Source: Photobacterium salinisoli (GTDB lineage Bacteria > Pseudomonadota > Gammaproteobacteria > Enterobacterales > Vibrionaceae). Taken from it: a stretch of 64,000 nt of DNA. The stretch is taken from the NCBI RefSeq assembly GCF_003614885.1, contig NZ_QZMS01000007.1, positions 1,612,001 through 1,676,000 on the forward strand. Direction: 5' to 3'. The notes below the pieces were generated by a model that was given only the letters and a program-made list of their open reading frames with translations, did no database searches and was not told where the DNA came from. Below are positions 18,231 through 28,170 of the stretch, piece after piece; the stretch's first letter is position 1, and the number at the start of each line of letters is the position of its first letter. A program made the position numbers and the translations under genes.

Positions 18231-19478
18231 ATGTCCAAAAGATTTCATGTAACCGCACTCGCCGTGGCCGCCGCGCTGACATCCCTCCAGGCGCAAAGTG
18301 CTGGTTTCCAGGTAGCTGAACACTCCGCCAGTGGTTTAGGCCGGGCTTTCGCCGGTGAAGCCGCAATTGCCGATAACGCCGCAGTGCTGGCCCGCAACCC
18401 CGCCGCATCGACCATGTTCAAACAACGCACTTTTTCCGGCGCGCTGAGCATTGTTGATCCATCGATTGACGTGGACAGTGTCGACAGGGATCAGCTCGCC
18501 AAAGATGTCGCACCAATCGGCATTGTACCTGCAGGATTTTACATCCAACCTGTCAATGACAAACTCGCCTTTGGTTTGGGTGTCTTCTCAAACTATGGGG
18601 TCACCACTGAATATGATGAAAGCTTTCATGCAGGTTCACTCGCTGGTGAGACATCTCTGATTACAGTGAACTTCAACCCAAGTATTGCGTATCGTGTCAA
18701 CGATCAGCTCAGCCTTGGAGCAGGTATCAGTGCCATCTTTGCCACCGCAGAACTCAACCGCCATTTTGGCGATCTGGCTCTTGCGGTTCCAGGGGCTGAA
18801 CCCAGTGACAAAACCATCAAGCTGGAAGGCGACACCTGGGGCTTTGGCTGGAACGTGGGCGCCCTCTTTGAGCTGAATGACGACAACCGCTTCGGTTTGA
18901 GTTACCGCTCACAGACGGATCTCGACTTTGAAGGTGACTTTACCGATTACACAGGCCGTATCACTGGAGCTCAGAATAATACGGTCCCGGGAGATTTGAC
19001 CGTCGTTTTACCCGCGATTGCAGAGTTCTCTGGCTTTCATCAGCTCAATAACCAGTGGGCTGTGCACTACAGCGTTCAGTGGACGCAATACAGCAAGTTT
19101 GAAGAACTGCGCGCAACCAGCAACCAGTGTAACCCAGGCTATAACGGCAATCCCGGACTCTGCTTGCTGAAAGAAGAAGACTATGACGACACGTTCCGCT
19201 ATGCCATTGGCACCACTTATCACGTTAACCCGCAATGGACCATCCGGGGTGGCTACGCCTTTGATGAGCAGGCAGGCAAACCAACCCTGAGTATTCCGGA
19301 TACTGACCGAAACTGGTTCACCGCAGGTGCAACCTATAACTACAACGCGGATTTATCCTTCGACGTCGGTCTGGCTTACCTCATCGCAGAAGAGATTTCA
19401 TTCTCTGAAGAAGGGCAGAACTTTGAGTCCAGTGGCGGCGCGATTATCAGTGCAGCCCAGGCCAACTACCGCTTCTAA
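18231..19478 (+). CDS. fadL: FadL-family long-chain fatty acid outer-membrane channel
   Basis: 415 residues with a signal peptide ending in AQS-A. The mature N-terminus AGFQVAEHSASGLGRAFAG and the ADNAAVLARNPAA motif are the FadL signatures that form the luminal hatch, and the C-terminus ends in an aromatic strand (ANYRF) as expected for a beta barrel. It imports long-chain fatty acids. Immediately followed by volA, which releases fatty acids from lysophospholipid, so the two act together on host or environmental lipid. Confidence 0.93.
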   Translation: MSKRFHVTALAVAAALTSLQAQSAGFQVAEHSASGLGRAFAGEAAIADNAAVLARNPAASTMFKQRTFSGALSIVDPSIDVDSVDRDQLAKDVAPIGIVPAGFYIQPVNDKLAFGLGVFSNYGVTTEYDESFHAGSLAGETSLITVNFNPSIAYRVNDQLSLGAGISAIFATAELNRHFGDLALAVPGAEPSDKTIKLEGDTWGFGWNVGALFELNDDNRFGLSYRSQTDLDFEGDFTDYTGRITGAQNNTVPGDLTVVLPAIAEFSGFHQLNNQWAVHYSVQWTQYSKFEELRATSNQCNPGYNGNPGLCLLKEEDYDDTFRYAIGTTYHVNPQWTIRGGYAFDEQAGKPTLSIPDTDRNWFTAGATYNYNADLSFDVGLAYLIAEEISFSEEGQNFESSGGAIISAAQANYRF

Positions 19479-19514
19479 GCCAGTTATCACAGTCGAACAG
19501 AATTTTAGGGAAAT

Positions 19515-21878
19515 ATGATGAACAAAAAATTACTTGCCCTGCTGATTGCTTCCAGCTTTGCACTTTACGGTTGTGGGGATGAAAAAGGCCTGAGCGGTAC
19601 GCCGACCATCGACCCGGATATCAAAAATAGCCTGAATGCCGAAACCAAAATCGCGTTTGATTTGCTCTCGGATGAAAAGAAAGTCATTACCCCAAGCTTT
19701 ATTGCCATGGATCTTGACGATGGCACCATCGCGACTGAAAGCAGCGCTAAAGTGGCTGATATCAGTGACCCGGCCTATGCCTGGGGCAAAACCGATGGCT
19801 GGAGCACAACTCAACCCATCAACATTAATTTCATAGGTAACGATCTGGCCGCGGAAACCGCAGCAGACAGCTTCTATCTGATTAAGTCTGGTGATCCAAC
19901 CAACTCAGCTGATGCAACAACGCCTGAAGTCTTGTCGGCAGATAATGGCGATTTCATGGTGACGGCTTCCGGAACCAGACTAACCGTGATCCTGACCAAG
20001 CCTTTAGATCCAGCCAGCAACTATATGTTTGCGGTCACCAGTGATCTGAAAGACAGCAAAGGCAATCCTGTGGGTCTGTCCAACTCTTATGCGGTTCTGA
20101 AGAGTGTCGGTAAAGTGCCGGATGCTGCACTGGAGAAACCACAGGCCATCACGCACGCGGTAGAAAGCACGCTGGCCGCTGTAGCAGGCGCACCGAAGAA
20201 TAAGATTATTTTCTCCAGCTGGTTCACCACCGCCTCTGTCGGTGAAGTGCTCTATGCTGCAAAATCCGCTTCTGCGCTCGCATTAGATGGTAATGCAGCG
20301 AATATCTGGCAAGGCAGTGCCATTGCTGATGGCATTAGCCAAAGTGATCTGGAAAGCATGTTCGAGATGAGCGTGCCAACCAGCACCGGCACCACACCAG
20401 GTGGCAATCCAATCTACACCGGAACCATCAAACTGCCGTACTTCCTGGAAAAGGATCCAACCAAATTCAGCACTACGCCATGGCAAAGCGGTATGCCAAG
20501 CCTGGCGAAAATCAGTTATGTCCTGAACAATGGCTCTGATGCCGACAAAGCCGCAATTGTTCAGCAATTGGCGGCGCTGCAGATCTCGACAGAAGATTTA
20601 GCAGCCGTGAAAACCGATCCTGAAACTCAGGTCAGAGTGCTGCAGGCGCTTACGGGCTCCACGTTAACACTGGCCGATGGTTCGCAACTGGATGAAGAAC
20701 GACTGATTACCCGCTATAGTCCTGTGCCGAAACTGAAAGCAGTGGATACCGTTAACTATACGTTAGTCCTACCAACGAAAGCTGAATGTCAGGATCCAAA
20801 GACAAACAAGGTATCAATCTATCAGCATGGTATTACCGCTGACAGAAATACCATCGTAAACTTGGCTGATGATGTCATTGGCGCTGATTGCCAAGCCATT
20901 TTTGCCATTGACCATCCACTGCATGGCGATCGTGGCATTGCTGGTATGAGTGCATCAACCAGTAACCCAGAAATATACCTGAACCTTGCAGCACTCACGG
21001 TCGCACGGGATAACCTGCGCCAGAGCACAATTGACGTATTGAACCTGCGTCTTGGGATTGCTGTCATATTTCAGCGCATTTTAGCTGGAGATCCAACACT
21101 CAGCGAAGAATTAGAAAGATTGAATCCAATGGCGGGCGTTGGCTTCGTCGGACACTCTTTGGGCGCTATTACTGGGGTGAATGTGGCTGATGCCGCGAAC
21201 CGGACCCTGAACGACCCTGCCGGTGATGCCGCTTTCGCGATTAACAAAGTGGCGCTGGCTAATCCGGGGGCGGGTATCCCTTACCTGCTAATGCAATCCG
21301 GAGAATTCGGTAATTTTGTCAAAGGTAATCTGTTGGCATCCATAAACAGCAAATTCCAACAGGGTTGTGGGGCTACTGATTTGGCAACCTGCTTTGCTGG
21401 TTATCAGCAAGGCAAAATAACCGATGGTTCAACAGCTGCACTCACAGAGCTTGCAACTATTTACACCAAGTTCAGCGAATTTGCATATGTTGCCCAAGGC
21501 GTTCTAGATACCGTCGACCCGATTAATACTTCACTGCAAGTCTCGGCGGATTTACCGGTTTACCTGACTCAGGTCGAAGATGATGCCACCATTCCAAATA
21601 AACTGGCACGCCCAGGTACCGCAGGCTCTGTCGTGACTGGCACCAGTATCCTGCTGCCTTACTCGCCGTTTGGTGGCACCCTGCCATTGCTGCAAACCAT
21701 GAGCCTGGCTCCGACCACAACGTCTGTTAACGGACAAACGGTTCGCAATGCCGTGTTGTTTGATTCAGGGACTCACGGTTCCTTGTTAGCTGATGGGGGT
21801 ACTGATCCAGTCGCTACACAAATGCGTGCTCAAGTCAGCTCTTTCCTGAACGGCGATGGGACAGTGCTAGACTATTAA
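19515..21878 (+). CDS. volA: outer-membrane lysophospholipase VolA
   Basis: 787 residues. A lipoprotein signal ends in the lipobox LYGC (acylated Cys at residue 20). The C-terminal part is an alpha/beta hydrolase with the nucleophile elbow GHSLG (serine about 548); the DHPLHGDRG segment and the late DSGTHGSLLADGG stretch are conserved-looking active-site regions. VolA, described in Vibrio cholerae, is a surface-exposed lipoprotein that cleaves lysophosphatidylcholine so that the fatty acid can be taken up by FadL. The 36-bp spacing to fadL suggests one transcript, closed by a terminator at 21909. Confidence 0.92.
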   Translation: MMNKKLLALLIASSFALYGCGDEKGLSGTPTIDPDIKNSLNAETKIAFDLLSDEKKVITPSFIAMDLDDGTIATESSAKVADISDPAYAWGKTDGWSTTQPININFIGNDLAAETAADSFYLIKSGDPTNSADATTPEVLSADNGDFMVTASGTRLTVILTKPLDPASNYMFAVTSDLKDSKGNPVGLSNSYAVLKSVGKVPDAALEKPQAITHAVESTLAAVAGAPKNKIIFSSWFTTASVGEVLYAAKSASALALDGNAANIWQGSAIADGISQSDLESMFEMSVPTSTGTTPGGNPIYTGTIKLPYFLEKDPTKFSTTPWQSGMPSLAKISYVLNNGSDADKAAIVQQLAALQISTEDLAAVKTDPETQVRVLQALTGSTLTLADGSQLDEERLITRYSPVPKLKAVDTVNYTLVLPTKAECQDPKTNKVSIYQHGITADRNTIVNLADDVIGADCQAIFAIDHPLHGDRGIAGMSASTSNPEIYLNLAALTVARDNLRQSTIDVLNLRLGIAVIFQRILAGDPTLSEELERLNPMAGVGFVGHSLGAITGVNVADAANRTLNDPAGDAAFAINKVALANPGAGIPYLLMQSGEFGNFVKGNLLASINSKFQQGCGATDLATCFAGYQQGKITDGSTAALTELATIYTKFSEFAYVAQGVLDTVDPINTSLQVSADLPVYLTQVEDDATIPNKLARPGTAGSVVTGTSILLPYSPFGGTLPLLQTMSLAPTTTSVNGQTVRNAVLFDSGTHGSLLADGGTDPVATQMRAQVSSFLNGDGTVLDY

Positions 21879-21908
21879 TCGTATAGAAATATGGTAATTA
21901 AACATTCT

Positions 21909-21934
21909 AAGGCCAGCTCCGCTGGCCTTTTCCA
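21909..21934 (+). terminator. terminator of fadL-volA
   Basis: AAGGCCAGC-tcc-GCTGGCCTT stem followed by TTCC; moderate T-run. Confidence 0.85.
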
Positions 21935-22192
21935 TCTTTGCTGAATAGCCTCTGCATAACAAAAAACCTATCCCGAATCACTTTGAACAACCTGATCGAG
22001 TCAGCATCAGACAGCCGTTCATCGCTACTCTGACTGCCCTCTCACTATATCCGGCTAAAAATCCCTCCCAGAGCACAGTTTTTTCTCGACATGCAAGAAA
22101 TTTTCAGCAAACTAGACGGCCTGCACATTGCCGCCTGGATAGCATGATTATTCAGTTATGCAATCACACAACTATCAATGGAAAGTCGTTTT
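21935..22192 (+). other. leader region of the antiporter gene
   Basis: Promoter region of the downstream antiporter. An 18-codon open frame (22091-22147, ending in AAWIA) lies within it but lacks a ribosome site. No other feature was recognised. Confidence 0.35.
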
Positions 22193-23515
22193 ATGAATCC
22201 TGTCGTTATTTCCGTCTGCGTCATGCTGGTACTGGCGCTGATGCGAGTCAACGTCGTGGTCGCGCTGACCTTCAGTGCCATCCTCGGCGGCCTTCTCGGA
22301 GGACTGTCTCTCACCGATACCATCTCTGCCTTTGAAGGCGGGCTGGGCGGAGGCGCCACCACAGCGTTGAGCTATGCCATGCTGGGTACTTTTGCCGTGG
22401 CCATTTCCCGTTCGGGTATTACCGATGTACTGGCACAGAAAGTCATCAAACGCATCAGCGGTCATCATAATGCGGCAGCGGCGACCGGTGTGAAGTACTC
22501 GGTACTGACCATTTTACTGCTACTGTCGATTTCGTCGCAGAACGCGATTCCGGTCCACATTGCATTTATCCCGATTGTGATTCCCCCTTTGCTGCATGTG
22601 TTCGCCAAACTCAAGCTGGATCGCCGCCTGATTGCCTGCGTATTGACCTTTGGTCTGGTGACACCTTACATGGTGCTGCCTGTAGGCTTTGGCGGCATTT
22701 TCCTCAACAATATCCTGCTGAAAAATCTGCATGACAACGGTCTGGATGTGGCAGCCAGCCAGGTGCCTTATGCCATGATTCTGCCGGCAGCCGGTATGCT
22801 GTTCGGTCTGCTGCTGGCCACCTTTGTCAGCTATCGCAAACCTCGGGAATATTCTGAAGCACAGATTCTGGCCAGCGAGCCGGAGCACGCTGAAATCAAC
22901 ATGCAGCATGTTTATGTGGCCGTTATTGCTATCGCAGCGGCACTGGGCGTTCAGCTGTACAGTGGGTCGATGATCATCGGTGGTCTTGCCGGTTTCATGG
23001 TGTTTACCCTTGCCGGTGTGATCAAGTGGAAAGATACCCATGATGTGTTCACTAAAGGCGTGCACATGATGGCGATGATAGGTTTCATCATGATTGCGGC
23101 TGCCGGCTTTGCAGCCGTTATGAAAGCCACTGGCGGGGTGGAAACCCTGGTCAGTTCGCTGTCTGATGCCATCGGCGACAACAAAGCACTCGCTGCTCTG
23201 TTGATGCTGGTAGTTGGCCTGCTGGTGACCATGGGTATCGGGTCATCCTTCTCGACCATTCCGATTCTGGCGACTATCTATGTGCCATTATGCCTGAGCT
23301 TTGGCTTCTCGCCGCTGGCGACTGTGGCGCTGGTCGGTACTGCAGCAGCGCTGGGCGATGCCGGATCGCCAGCCTCGGATTCAACCCTGGGCCCGACTGC
23401 CGGTCTGAATGCTGACGGCCAGCACGAGCACGTGTGGGACACGGTAGTCCCTACCTTTATTCACTACAACCTGCCACTGATTGCCTTTGGCTGGCTGGCC
23501 TCTATGATGCTGTAA
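22193..23515 (+). CDS. YuiF/NhaC-type sodium:proton antiporter or amino-acid transporter
   Basis: 440 residues with about 11-12 membrane segments. The sequence matches the Na_H_antiporter superfamily members annotated as Na+/H+ antiporter in vibrios and YuiF in Bacillus; the [19 protein letters not shown] motif near the C-terminus is characteristic. Substrate is uncertain: some relatives transport amino acids. The ATG at 22193 is chosen over the upstream in-frame ATG at 22178 because GGAAAG sits seven bases before it. A strong terminator follows. Confidence 0.85.
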   Translation: MNPVVISVCVMLVLALMRVNVVVALTFSAILGGLLGGLSLTDTISAFEGGLGGGATTALSYAMLGTFAVAISRSGITDVLAQKVIKRISGHHNAAAATGVKYSVLTILLLLSISSQNAIPVHIAFIPIVIPPLLHVFAKLKLDRRLIACVLTFGLVTPYMVLPVGFGGIFLNNILLKNLHDNGLDVAASQVPYAMILPAAGMLFGLLLATFVSYRKPREYSEAQILASEPEHAEINMQHVYVAVIAIAAALGVQLYSGSMIIGGLAGFMVFTLAGVIKWKDTHDVFTKGVHMMAMIGFIMIAAAGFAAVMKATGGVETLVSSLSDAIGDNKALAALLMLVVGLLVTMGIGSSFSTIPILATIYVPLCLSFGFSPLATVALVGTAAALGDAGSPASDSTLGPTAGLNADGQHEHVWDTVVPTFIHYNLPLIAFGWLASMML

Positions 23516-23538
23516 CCGCTCATAGTTTGGCAGAAACA

Positions 23539-23568
23539 AAAAGACCCCGCACTGCAGGGTCTTTTTTT
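23539..23568 (+). terminator. terminator after the antiporter gene
   Basis: AAAGACCC/GGGTCTTT stem followed by a run of seven Ts. Confidence 0.85.
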
Positions 23569-23589
23569 ATCCGTACCAGCTGTCAGATA

Positions 23590-23931
23590 TTATTCTGCGG
23601 CTTCTGCACTGTCGCGACGTGCTGCGGCTTCTTTGATTAATGGCTGCAGTTCACCTTTCTGGAACATTTCCAGAATAATGTCACAACCGCCAACCAACTC
23701 ACCTTCGATCCACAGCTGTGGGAACGTTGGCCATTGCGCATAAATTGGCAACTCAGCGCGGATATCCGGGTTTTGCAGGATATCAACGTAAGCAAATTTT
23801 TCACCACAAGCCATCAGCGCCTGAGAAGCCTGTGAAGAGAAACCGCAGCTCGGCAGTTTTGGTGATCCTTTCATGTACAGCAGAATTGGGTTTTCTTCGA
23901 TCTGCTGTTTGATTTTGTCGATGGTTTCCAT
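23590..23931 (-). CDS. grxD: monothiol glutaredoxin 4
   Basis: 113 residues from the ATG at 23931, which has a GAGGAAGC ribosome site. The active site is the monothiol CGFS motif (Cys 29), with the WPTFPQLWIEGELVGGCDI glutathione-binding region. Proteins of this class carry a bridged 2Fe-2S cluster, often with BolA, and act in iron-sulfur delivery. It is divergent from sodB. Confidence 0.96.
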   Translation of the reverse strand: METIDKIKQQIEENPILLYMKGSPKLPSCGFSSQASQALMACGEKFAYVDILQNPDIRAELPIYAQWPTFPQLWIEGELVGGCDIILEMFQKGELQPLIKEAAARRDSAEAAE

Positions 23932-24251
23932 AGCTTCCTCTAACAACGTTAGCTTTATAGTAAGTGTGATACCCACATTCTACTTTGTCACGGCAAGGAA
24001 AAAAACGCCTAATGAAAGTAAGGTTAAGACTTATACTTGTCTGAACGCTTGCTTACCATCTTATGCCTGCTGCGACCTTTTTCATTCAGACTACTTTTAA
24101 TAAAGAAAAAACTTGCTAAAATGATTTGCAAACACGCAAGCCTATCGCTTGTATACAATAACAAACACAGTTTGAAGTGACGCAGGCTTTAGCCTGCTAA
24201 CGGAAGCAATGTCGTGGGTCTGCCCACACCATCAATATGGAGAATCGAGTA
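23932..24251. other. divergent promoter region grxD/sodB
   Basis: 320 bp between divergent genes. The sodB leader includes two small hairpins: GCAGGCT-tt-AGCCTGC around 24183-24198 and GTGGG-tctg-CCCAC near 24214. In E. coli the sodB leader is the target of the iron-responsive RyhB RNA; whether this leader pairs with a vibrio RyhB cannot be judged by eye. Confidence 0.45.
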
Positions 24252-24836
24252 ATGGCATTCGAACTACCTGCTCTACCGTACGAGAAAAATGCACTTGAGC
24301 CGCACATCTCTCAAGAGACGCTGGAATACCACCACGGTAAGCACCACAACACCTATGTTGTGAAACTGAACGGCCTGATCGAAGGTACTGAGTACGCAGA
24401 CAAATCTCTGGAAGAGATCATCAAGACCTCGACTGGCGGTGTTTTCAACAACGCAGCTCAGATCTGGAACCACACTTTCTACTGGCACTGCCTGAGCCCA
24501 AATGGTGGCGGTGAGCCAACTGGCGCAGTGGCGGATGCCATTGTTAAAGCGTTTGGTTCTTTTGACGCATTCAAAGCCAAATTCACTGATTCAGCAATCA
24601 ACAACTTTGGTTCATCATGGACCTGGCTGGTGAAGAAAGCCGATGGCTCTCTGGACATCGTTAACACGTCTAACGCTGGTACTCCACTGACTGAAGAAGG
24701 TGTAACGCCTCTGCTGACAGTTGATCTGTGGGAGCACGCTTACTACATCGACTACCGTAACCTGCGTCCTGACTACATGAATGGTTTCTGGGCACTGGTT
24801 AACTGGGAATTCGTTGCTAAAAACCTGGCAGCTTAA
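24252..24836 (+). CDS. sodB: superoxide dismutase, Fe-type
   Basis: 194 residues, start at 24252 with GGAGAA upstream. Metal ligands H27, H74, D158 and H162; Q70 in NNAAQIWNH is the active-site glutamine of iron enzymes. Codon use is strongly biased (CTG, GGT, AAC, CGT), pointing to high expression. It is the iron counterpart of the Fur-boxed Mn enzyme at 15078, so the genome has both cytoplasmic forms. Confidence 0.97.
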   Translation: MAFELPALPYEKNALEPHISQETLEYHHGKHHNTYVVKLNGLIEGTEYADKSLEEIIKTSTGGVFNNAAQIWNHTFYWHCLSPNGGGEPTGAVADAIVKAFGSFDAFKAKFTDSAINNFGSSWTWLVKKADGSLDIVNTSNAGTPLTEEGVTPLLTVDLWEHAYYIDYRNLRPDYMNGFWALVNWEFVAKNLAA

Positions 24837-24862
24837 TCCTCAAACCTGACGGTTCAGATCGC

Positions 24863-24894
24863 AAAAGGCCCGCACTCATGTGCGGGCCTTTTCT
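24863..24894. terminator. terminator after sodB
   Basis: AAAAGGCCCGCAC-tcat-GTGCGGGCCTTTT, a perfect 13-bp stem with T-run; probably also used by the convergent asd. Confidence 0.92.
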
Positions 24895-24993
24895 TTATGT
24901 TTCTTTTTGTTGAAGATTCAGTTGCTGATTTTTCAGCACTCAGCCAATGACTTACTGAATAGGCTTATCTGCTCTGAACTATCAGGCTTTCTC

Positions 24994-26112
24994 TCAAGCT
25001 TTCTCTGCCAGAATGATACGCAGCGTACGGCGCAGCGGTTCAGCAGCACCCCACAACAGCTGATCACCCACAGTAAAGGCATTCAGGAAATCATCGCCCA
25101 TTGCCAGCTTACGCAGACGACCCACAGGTACAGACAGAGTGCCTGTCACTTTCGTTGGCGTCAGCTCCTGCATGGTAATGTCACGCTCGTTCGGGATCAC
25201 TTTAACCCAGTCATTGTGCGAGGCAATAATACCTTCGATTTCATCCAGCGGAACATTCTTCTTCAGTTTCAGCGTCAGCGCCTGGCTGTGACAACGCATT
25301 GCACCGATACGTACACAGGTGCCGTCAATCGCAATCGGGCTGTTACCGGTTGCCAGAATCTTGTTAGTCTCTACGCCGCCTTTCCACTCTTCTTTGCTCT
25401 GACCGTTTTCACGTTTCACATCGATCCATGGGATCAGAGAGCCCGCCAATGGCACACCAAACTCAGAGGTTGGGAAGTCAGCTGAGCGCATCGCTTGCGC
25501 CACTTTACGGTCAATATCCAGAATAGAGGTGGCCGGATTCGCCAACTCGCTGGTAACGTTGTCGTTAATGACACCCATCTGAGAAATCAGCTCGCGCATA
25601 TTCTTAGCGCCGGCACCAGAGGCTGCCTGATACGTCTGGGAGGTCATCCACTCAACCAGACCGGCCTGGAACAAGCCACCGACTGCCATCAGCATCAGGC
25701 TGACAGTACAGTTACCACCGGCGAATGAACGCACGCCAGAGTGGATACCCTGCTGAATTTGATCGAAGTTAACCGGATCCAGAGTGATGATGGTTTGATC
25801 ATCCATACGCAGCGTCGACGCCGCATCAATCCAGTAACCCTTCCAGCCTGCCTGACGCAGCGCCGGGTATACTTTCTCTGTATAGCTGCCACCCTGGCAG
25901 GTAATAATGGCATCAAGCTTCTTCAGTGCATCAATATCAAATGCATCATGAAGTACGCCTGCATCTTTACCGAAGTCAGGCGCAGGAATTCCAACCTGAG
26001 AGGTTGAAAAGAAAACAGGTTCAATATGGTCAAAGTCTTTTTCTTCCACCATACGTTGCATAAGCACAGAACCTACCATGCCGCGCCAACCGATCAAACC
26101 AACTTTCATCAT
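24994..26112 (-). CDS. asd: aspartate-semialdehyde dehydrogenase
   Basis: 372 residues. NADPH-dependent reduction of aspartyl phosphate to the semialdehyde, the branch point for lysine, diaminopimelate, threonine and methionine. N-terminal nucleotide motif GWRGMVG, catalytic C135 in GGNCTVS, and [13 protein letters not shown]. The start is one of two adjacent ATGs. Essential for cell-wall synthesis in Gram-negative bacteria. Confidence 0.97.
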   Translation of the reverse strand: MMKVGLIGWRGMVGSVLMQRMVEEKDFDHIEPVFFSTSQVGIPAPDFGKDAGVLHDAFDIDALKKLDAIITCQGGSYTEKVYPALRQAGWKGYWIDAASTLRMDDQTIITLDPVNFDQIQQGIHSGVRSFAGGNCTVSLMLMAVGGLFQAGLVEWMTSQTYQAASGAGAKNMRELISQMGVINDNVTSELANPATSILDIDRKVAQAMRSADFPTSEFGVPLAGSLIPWIDVKRENGQSKEEWKGGVETNKILATGNSPIAIDGTCVRIGAMRCHSQALTLKLKKNVPLDEIEGIIASHNDWVKVIPNERDITMQELTPTKVTGTLSVPVGRLRKLAMGDDFLNAFTVGDQLLWGAAEPLRRTLRIILAEKA

Positions 26113-26828
26113 AGCTTGCTACACTCCATGTTGACGTGATTGGGCACCTCCTGAACTGATTGGAGAAAAGCCACTTTAATATGCAACAGGTCAAATAAAG
26201 GCCATCAGTGACACACTGACAGCCGCATACCCATTTCAATCACGTTTTTGAAAACCACATTCATGACTGTTGCGCATCAGAAACACTCTGCAATAGTGCA
26301 ACAACCATGAACCGAAGATAGCTAAATACCATAAAGCAAAGCCCCTACCAACGCAACAAAATGCCAAAATTAGCTGGTGTCAAAGCTGTAACACAGCGCA
26401 GCATGGTGAGCACATCAGCATTTTTAGAGCATTACGCTAATTTGATGTCATTGAACAGAGTGATGATGCTAGATTTTCAGGGAATCAGTCATGATTTTTC
26501 TGCAAAAGCTAAAATACTGTTTTTCACACTCTTTAATACACTAAAACGTATATTCAATTACCTTTAGCTCACTTTATCGCAATCAGAGGGTAAATTTACT
26601 ACCAACTGATAAAAACCTTCAAAAACGTGTCGGTAACGAGCGATTATCAGGCAAGATAAAGGTTCAGAAATAAGCAGATAATCAGAAGTGAAGCGTTGTG
26701 ATAGCGCAGACAAACTGGCTCTGAAGATTAGATAAGGGATAACACGGATAAAATGTCCGAAACACTAAGGTTAGATCAGACGTGCCGCACTGACTTACAT
26801 CTGTGCAGCACATCTGGCCAACTGCCTA
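26113..26828. other. 716-bp non-coding region between yejK and asd
   Basis: Both flanking genes are on the minus strand, so this contains the asd promoter and leader at the right of asd and the 3' flank of yejK. It is AT-rich around 26440-26600. The longest open frame (26361-26567) has no ribosome site and no recognisable protein signature. One strong hairpin (26778-26815) is listed. The length is unusual for this gene-dense window and could hide a small RNA. Confidence 0.5.
26778..26815. terminator. 13-bp hairpin downstream of yejK
   Basis: AGACGTGCCGCAC (26778-26790) pairs with GTGCAGCACATCT (26803-26815), 13 bp including two mismatched positions that are G-U wobbles when read on the minus strand. 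It lies 14 bases past the yejK stop. No T-run, so either a weak terminator or an mRNA 3'-end structure. The wobble pairs form only on the minus strand, in agreement with yejK direction. Confidence 0.4.
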
Positions 26829-27842
26829 TCAAGTGTCGCTGTTTTGACGGCGCTGGAGCTGATCTTTGAGGTTCGGCGGTGTACCTTTGATTGTCAGTGT
26901 ATCAGTGTCCGGATCGTAGAAAATTCGCTCACCCAACAGCATGCTGTCAAAGTTGATCGTCAACCCGCCACCAGAGCCGACAAACTTGGTCAGCTTACGC
27001 ATGGCAGCACGATCTGCCGGAAAGGTCTCTTCCAGCTCGTATCCCTGATTGGAGGTAAACTGATAAAAGTCGACACCCGCCTCTGTAGCGGGTAACTCAC
27101 CCGACAATTCTTTCACCGCAACTTCTTCTCCAGCCTGCAACTGACCATTGCAGTAATCGTAAACCTGCTTGCGGTATTGCTGCTTTTCCTCTTTATCCAT
27201 ACGAGAATCGGCACAGAAATCCTCAACCGCTTGCATCAGTACCTGATTCTGTACTTTGACATCCAGCCCGACTTCCGCTTGCAGAAAATCCAGGAAAAAG
27301 TCGGCCACTTTGCGACCAACCCGTCCCTTGATAAAGGTCAGGTAGCGATTACATTCGGGATCAGTCTCCCAGGATGACAAGTCTATCCGGGCAACAATTT
27401 CCATTTTGCTGACATCCAGATAGTCTGTGGCGCTAATATCAAGTTGATCAGTCACCTTCATGCTGTGGCAGGTAGGCAGAAGACCAATGAAGAGATAATC
27501 GGTGGCCAGAGACTGGTATTGCGCCATGACCAGTGTCCCGGCGTCAGCAAACGGATACTTCACCAGTTCAGATTGCAGACGTTGTGAGGCCTGATTTGAA
27601 AAAGTCAGGAAATCCAGTTCCCCCTGGCGACACTGTTTCAGCCAGTAACCGAATTCACTCTCTTCGGCGAATCGGCCAAAGCCTTTGGCACCCTTGCTGC
27701 TGTAAACCCGGTGTAATTCAGCAACCAGTTCACTGGTGGTGTCTGTATGTTCTAGTTCCTGCTCTCTCAGTTGAACTGACAGCTCATCTTGTTCGTTTTT
27801 CGAGAATTGGTGCAGGATGACGTTGGAAAGCGTGAGACTCAT
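26829..27842 (-). CDS. yejK: nucleoid-associated protein YejK (NdpA)
   Basis: 337 residues, matching the 335-residue E. coli NdpA. Begins MSLTLSNVILHQFSKNEQDE and ends with LGERIFYDPDTDTLTIKGTPPNLKDQL, both well conserved in the family. Found bound to the spermidine nucleoid in E. coli; precise role unknown. Divergent from yejL-yejM, the same arrangement as in enterics. Confidence 0.95.
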   Translation of the reverse strand: MSLTLSNVILHQFSKNEQDELSVQLREQELEHTDTTSELVAELHRVYSSKGAKGFGRFAEESEFGYWLKQCRQGELDFLTFSNQASQRLQSELVKYPFADAGTLVMAQYQSLATDYLFIGLLPTCHSMKVTDQLDISATDYLDVSKMEIVARIDLSSWETDPECNRYLTFIKGRVGRKVADFFLDFLQAEVGLDVKVQNQVLMQAVEDFCADSRMDKEEKQQYRKQVYDYCNGQLQAGEEVAVKELSGELPATEAGVDFYQFTSNQGYELEETFPADRAAMRKLTKFVGSGGGLTINFDSMLLGERIFYDPDTDTLTIKGTPPNLKDQLQRRQNSDT

Positions 27843-27918
27843 AATGGAAAAGTTTTTCAGTAAATCTAAAGTGTAGGGTATTATAAGTCGCTTTCTTCAC
27901 CATAAAACAAGACCTGAT

Positions 27919-28137
27919 ATGCCAATTACATCAAAATACAGTAATGAAAAAGTGGAACAGATCCTTAATGATGTGTTCGATGTCTTTGAAAAGCACGATA
28001 CATCTGCTGAATTAGCGCTTATGATTGTAGGTAATGTTGCTACCAATATCATTAATGCCGATGTTCCAGCATCACAACGTCAAGCCATTGCTGATAAATT
28101 CGCCCAAGCTCTGCTGACCTCAATCAAGAAAGATTAA
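27919..28137 (+). CDS. yejL: DUF1414 protein YejL
   Basis: 72 residues, small cytoplasmic helical protein of the UPF0352/DUF1414 family ([20 protein letters not shown] start, [20 protein letters not shown]). Function unknown. Lies 33 bp before yejM and is very probably co-transcribed with it. Confidence 0.93.
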   Translation: MPITSKYSNEKVEQILNDVFDVFEKHDTSAELALMIVGNVATNIINADVPASQRQAIADKFAQALLTSIKKD

Positions 28138-28170
28138 TTCCAGCACCAGAGAGAAGAAGAACACAGGTAT

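Noticed and set aside
22091..22147. 18-codon frame upstream of the antiporter gene
   Set aside because: No ribosome site and no run of regulatory codons or attenuator structure nearby.
26361..26567. Open frame of 68 codons in the yejK-asd gap
   Set aside because: No ribosome site before the ATG, no recognisable domain or signal, and the composition follows the surrounding AT-rich non-coding DNA.
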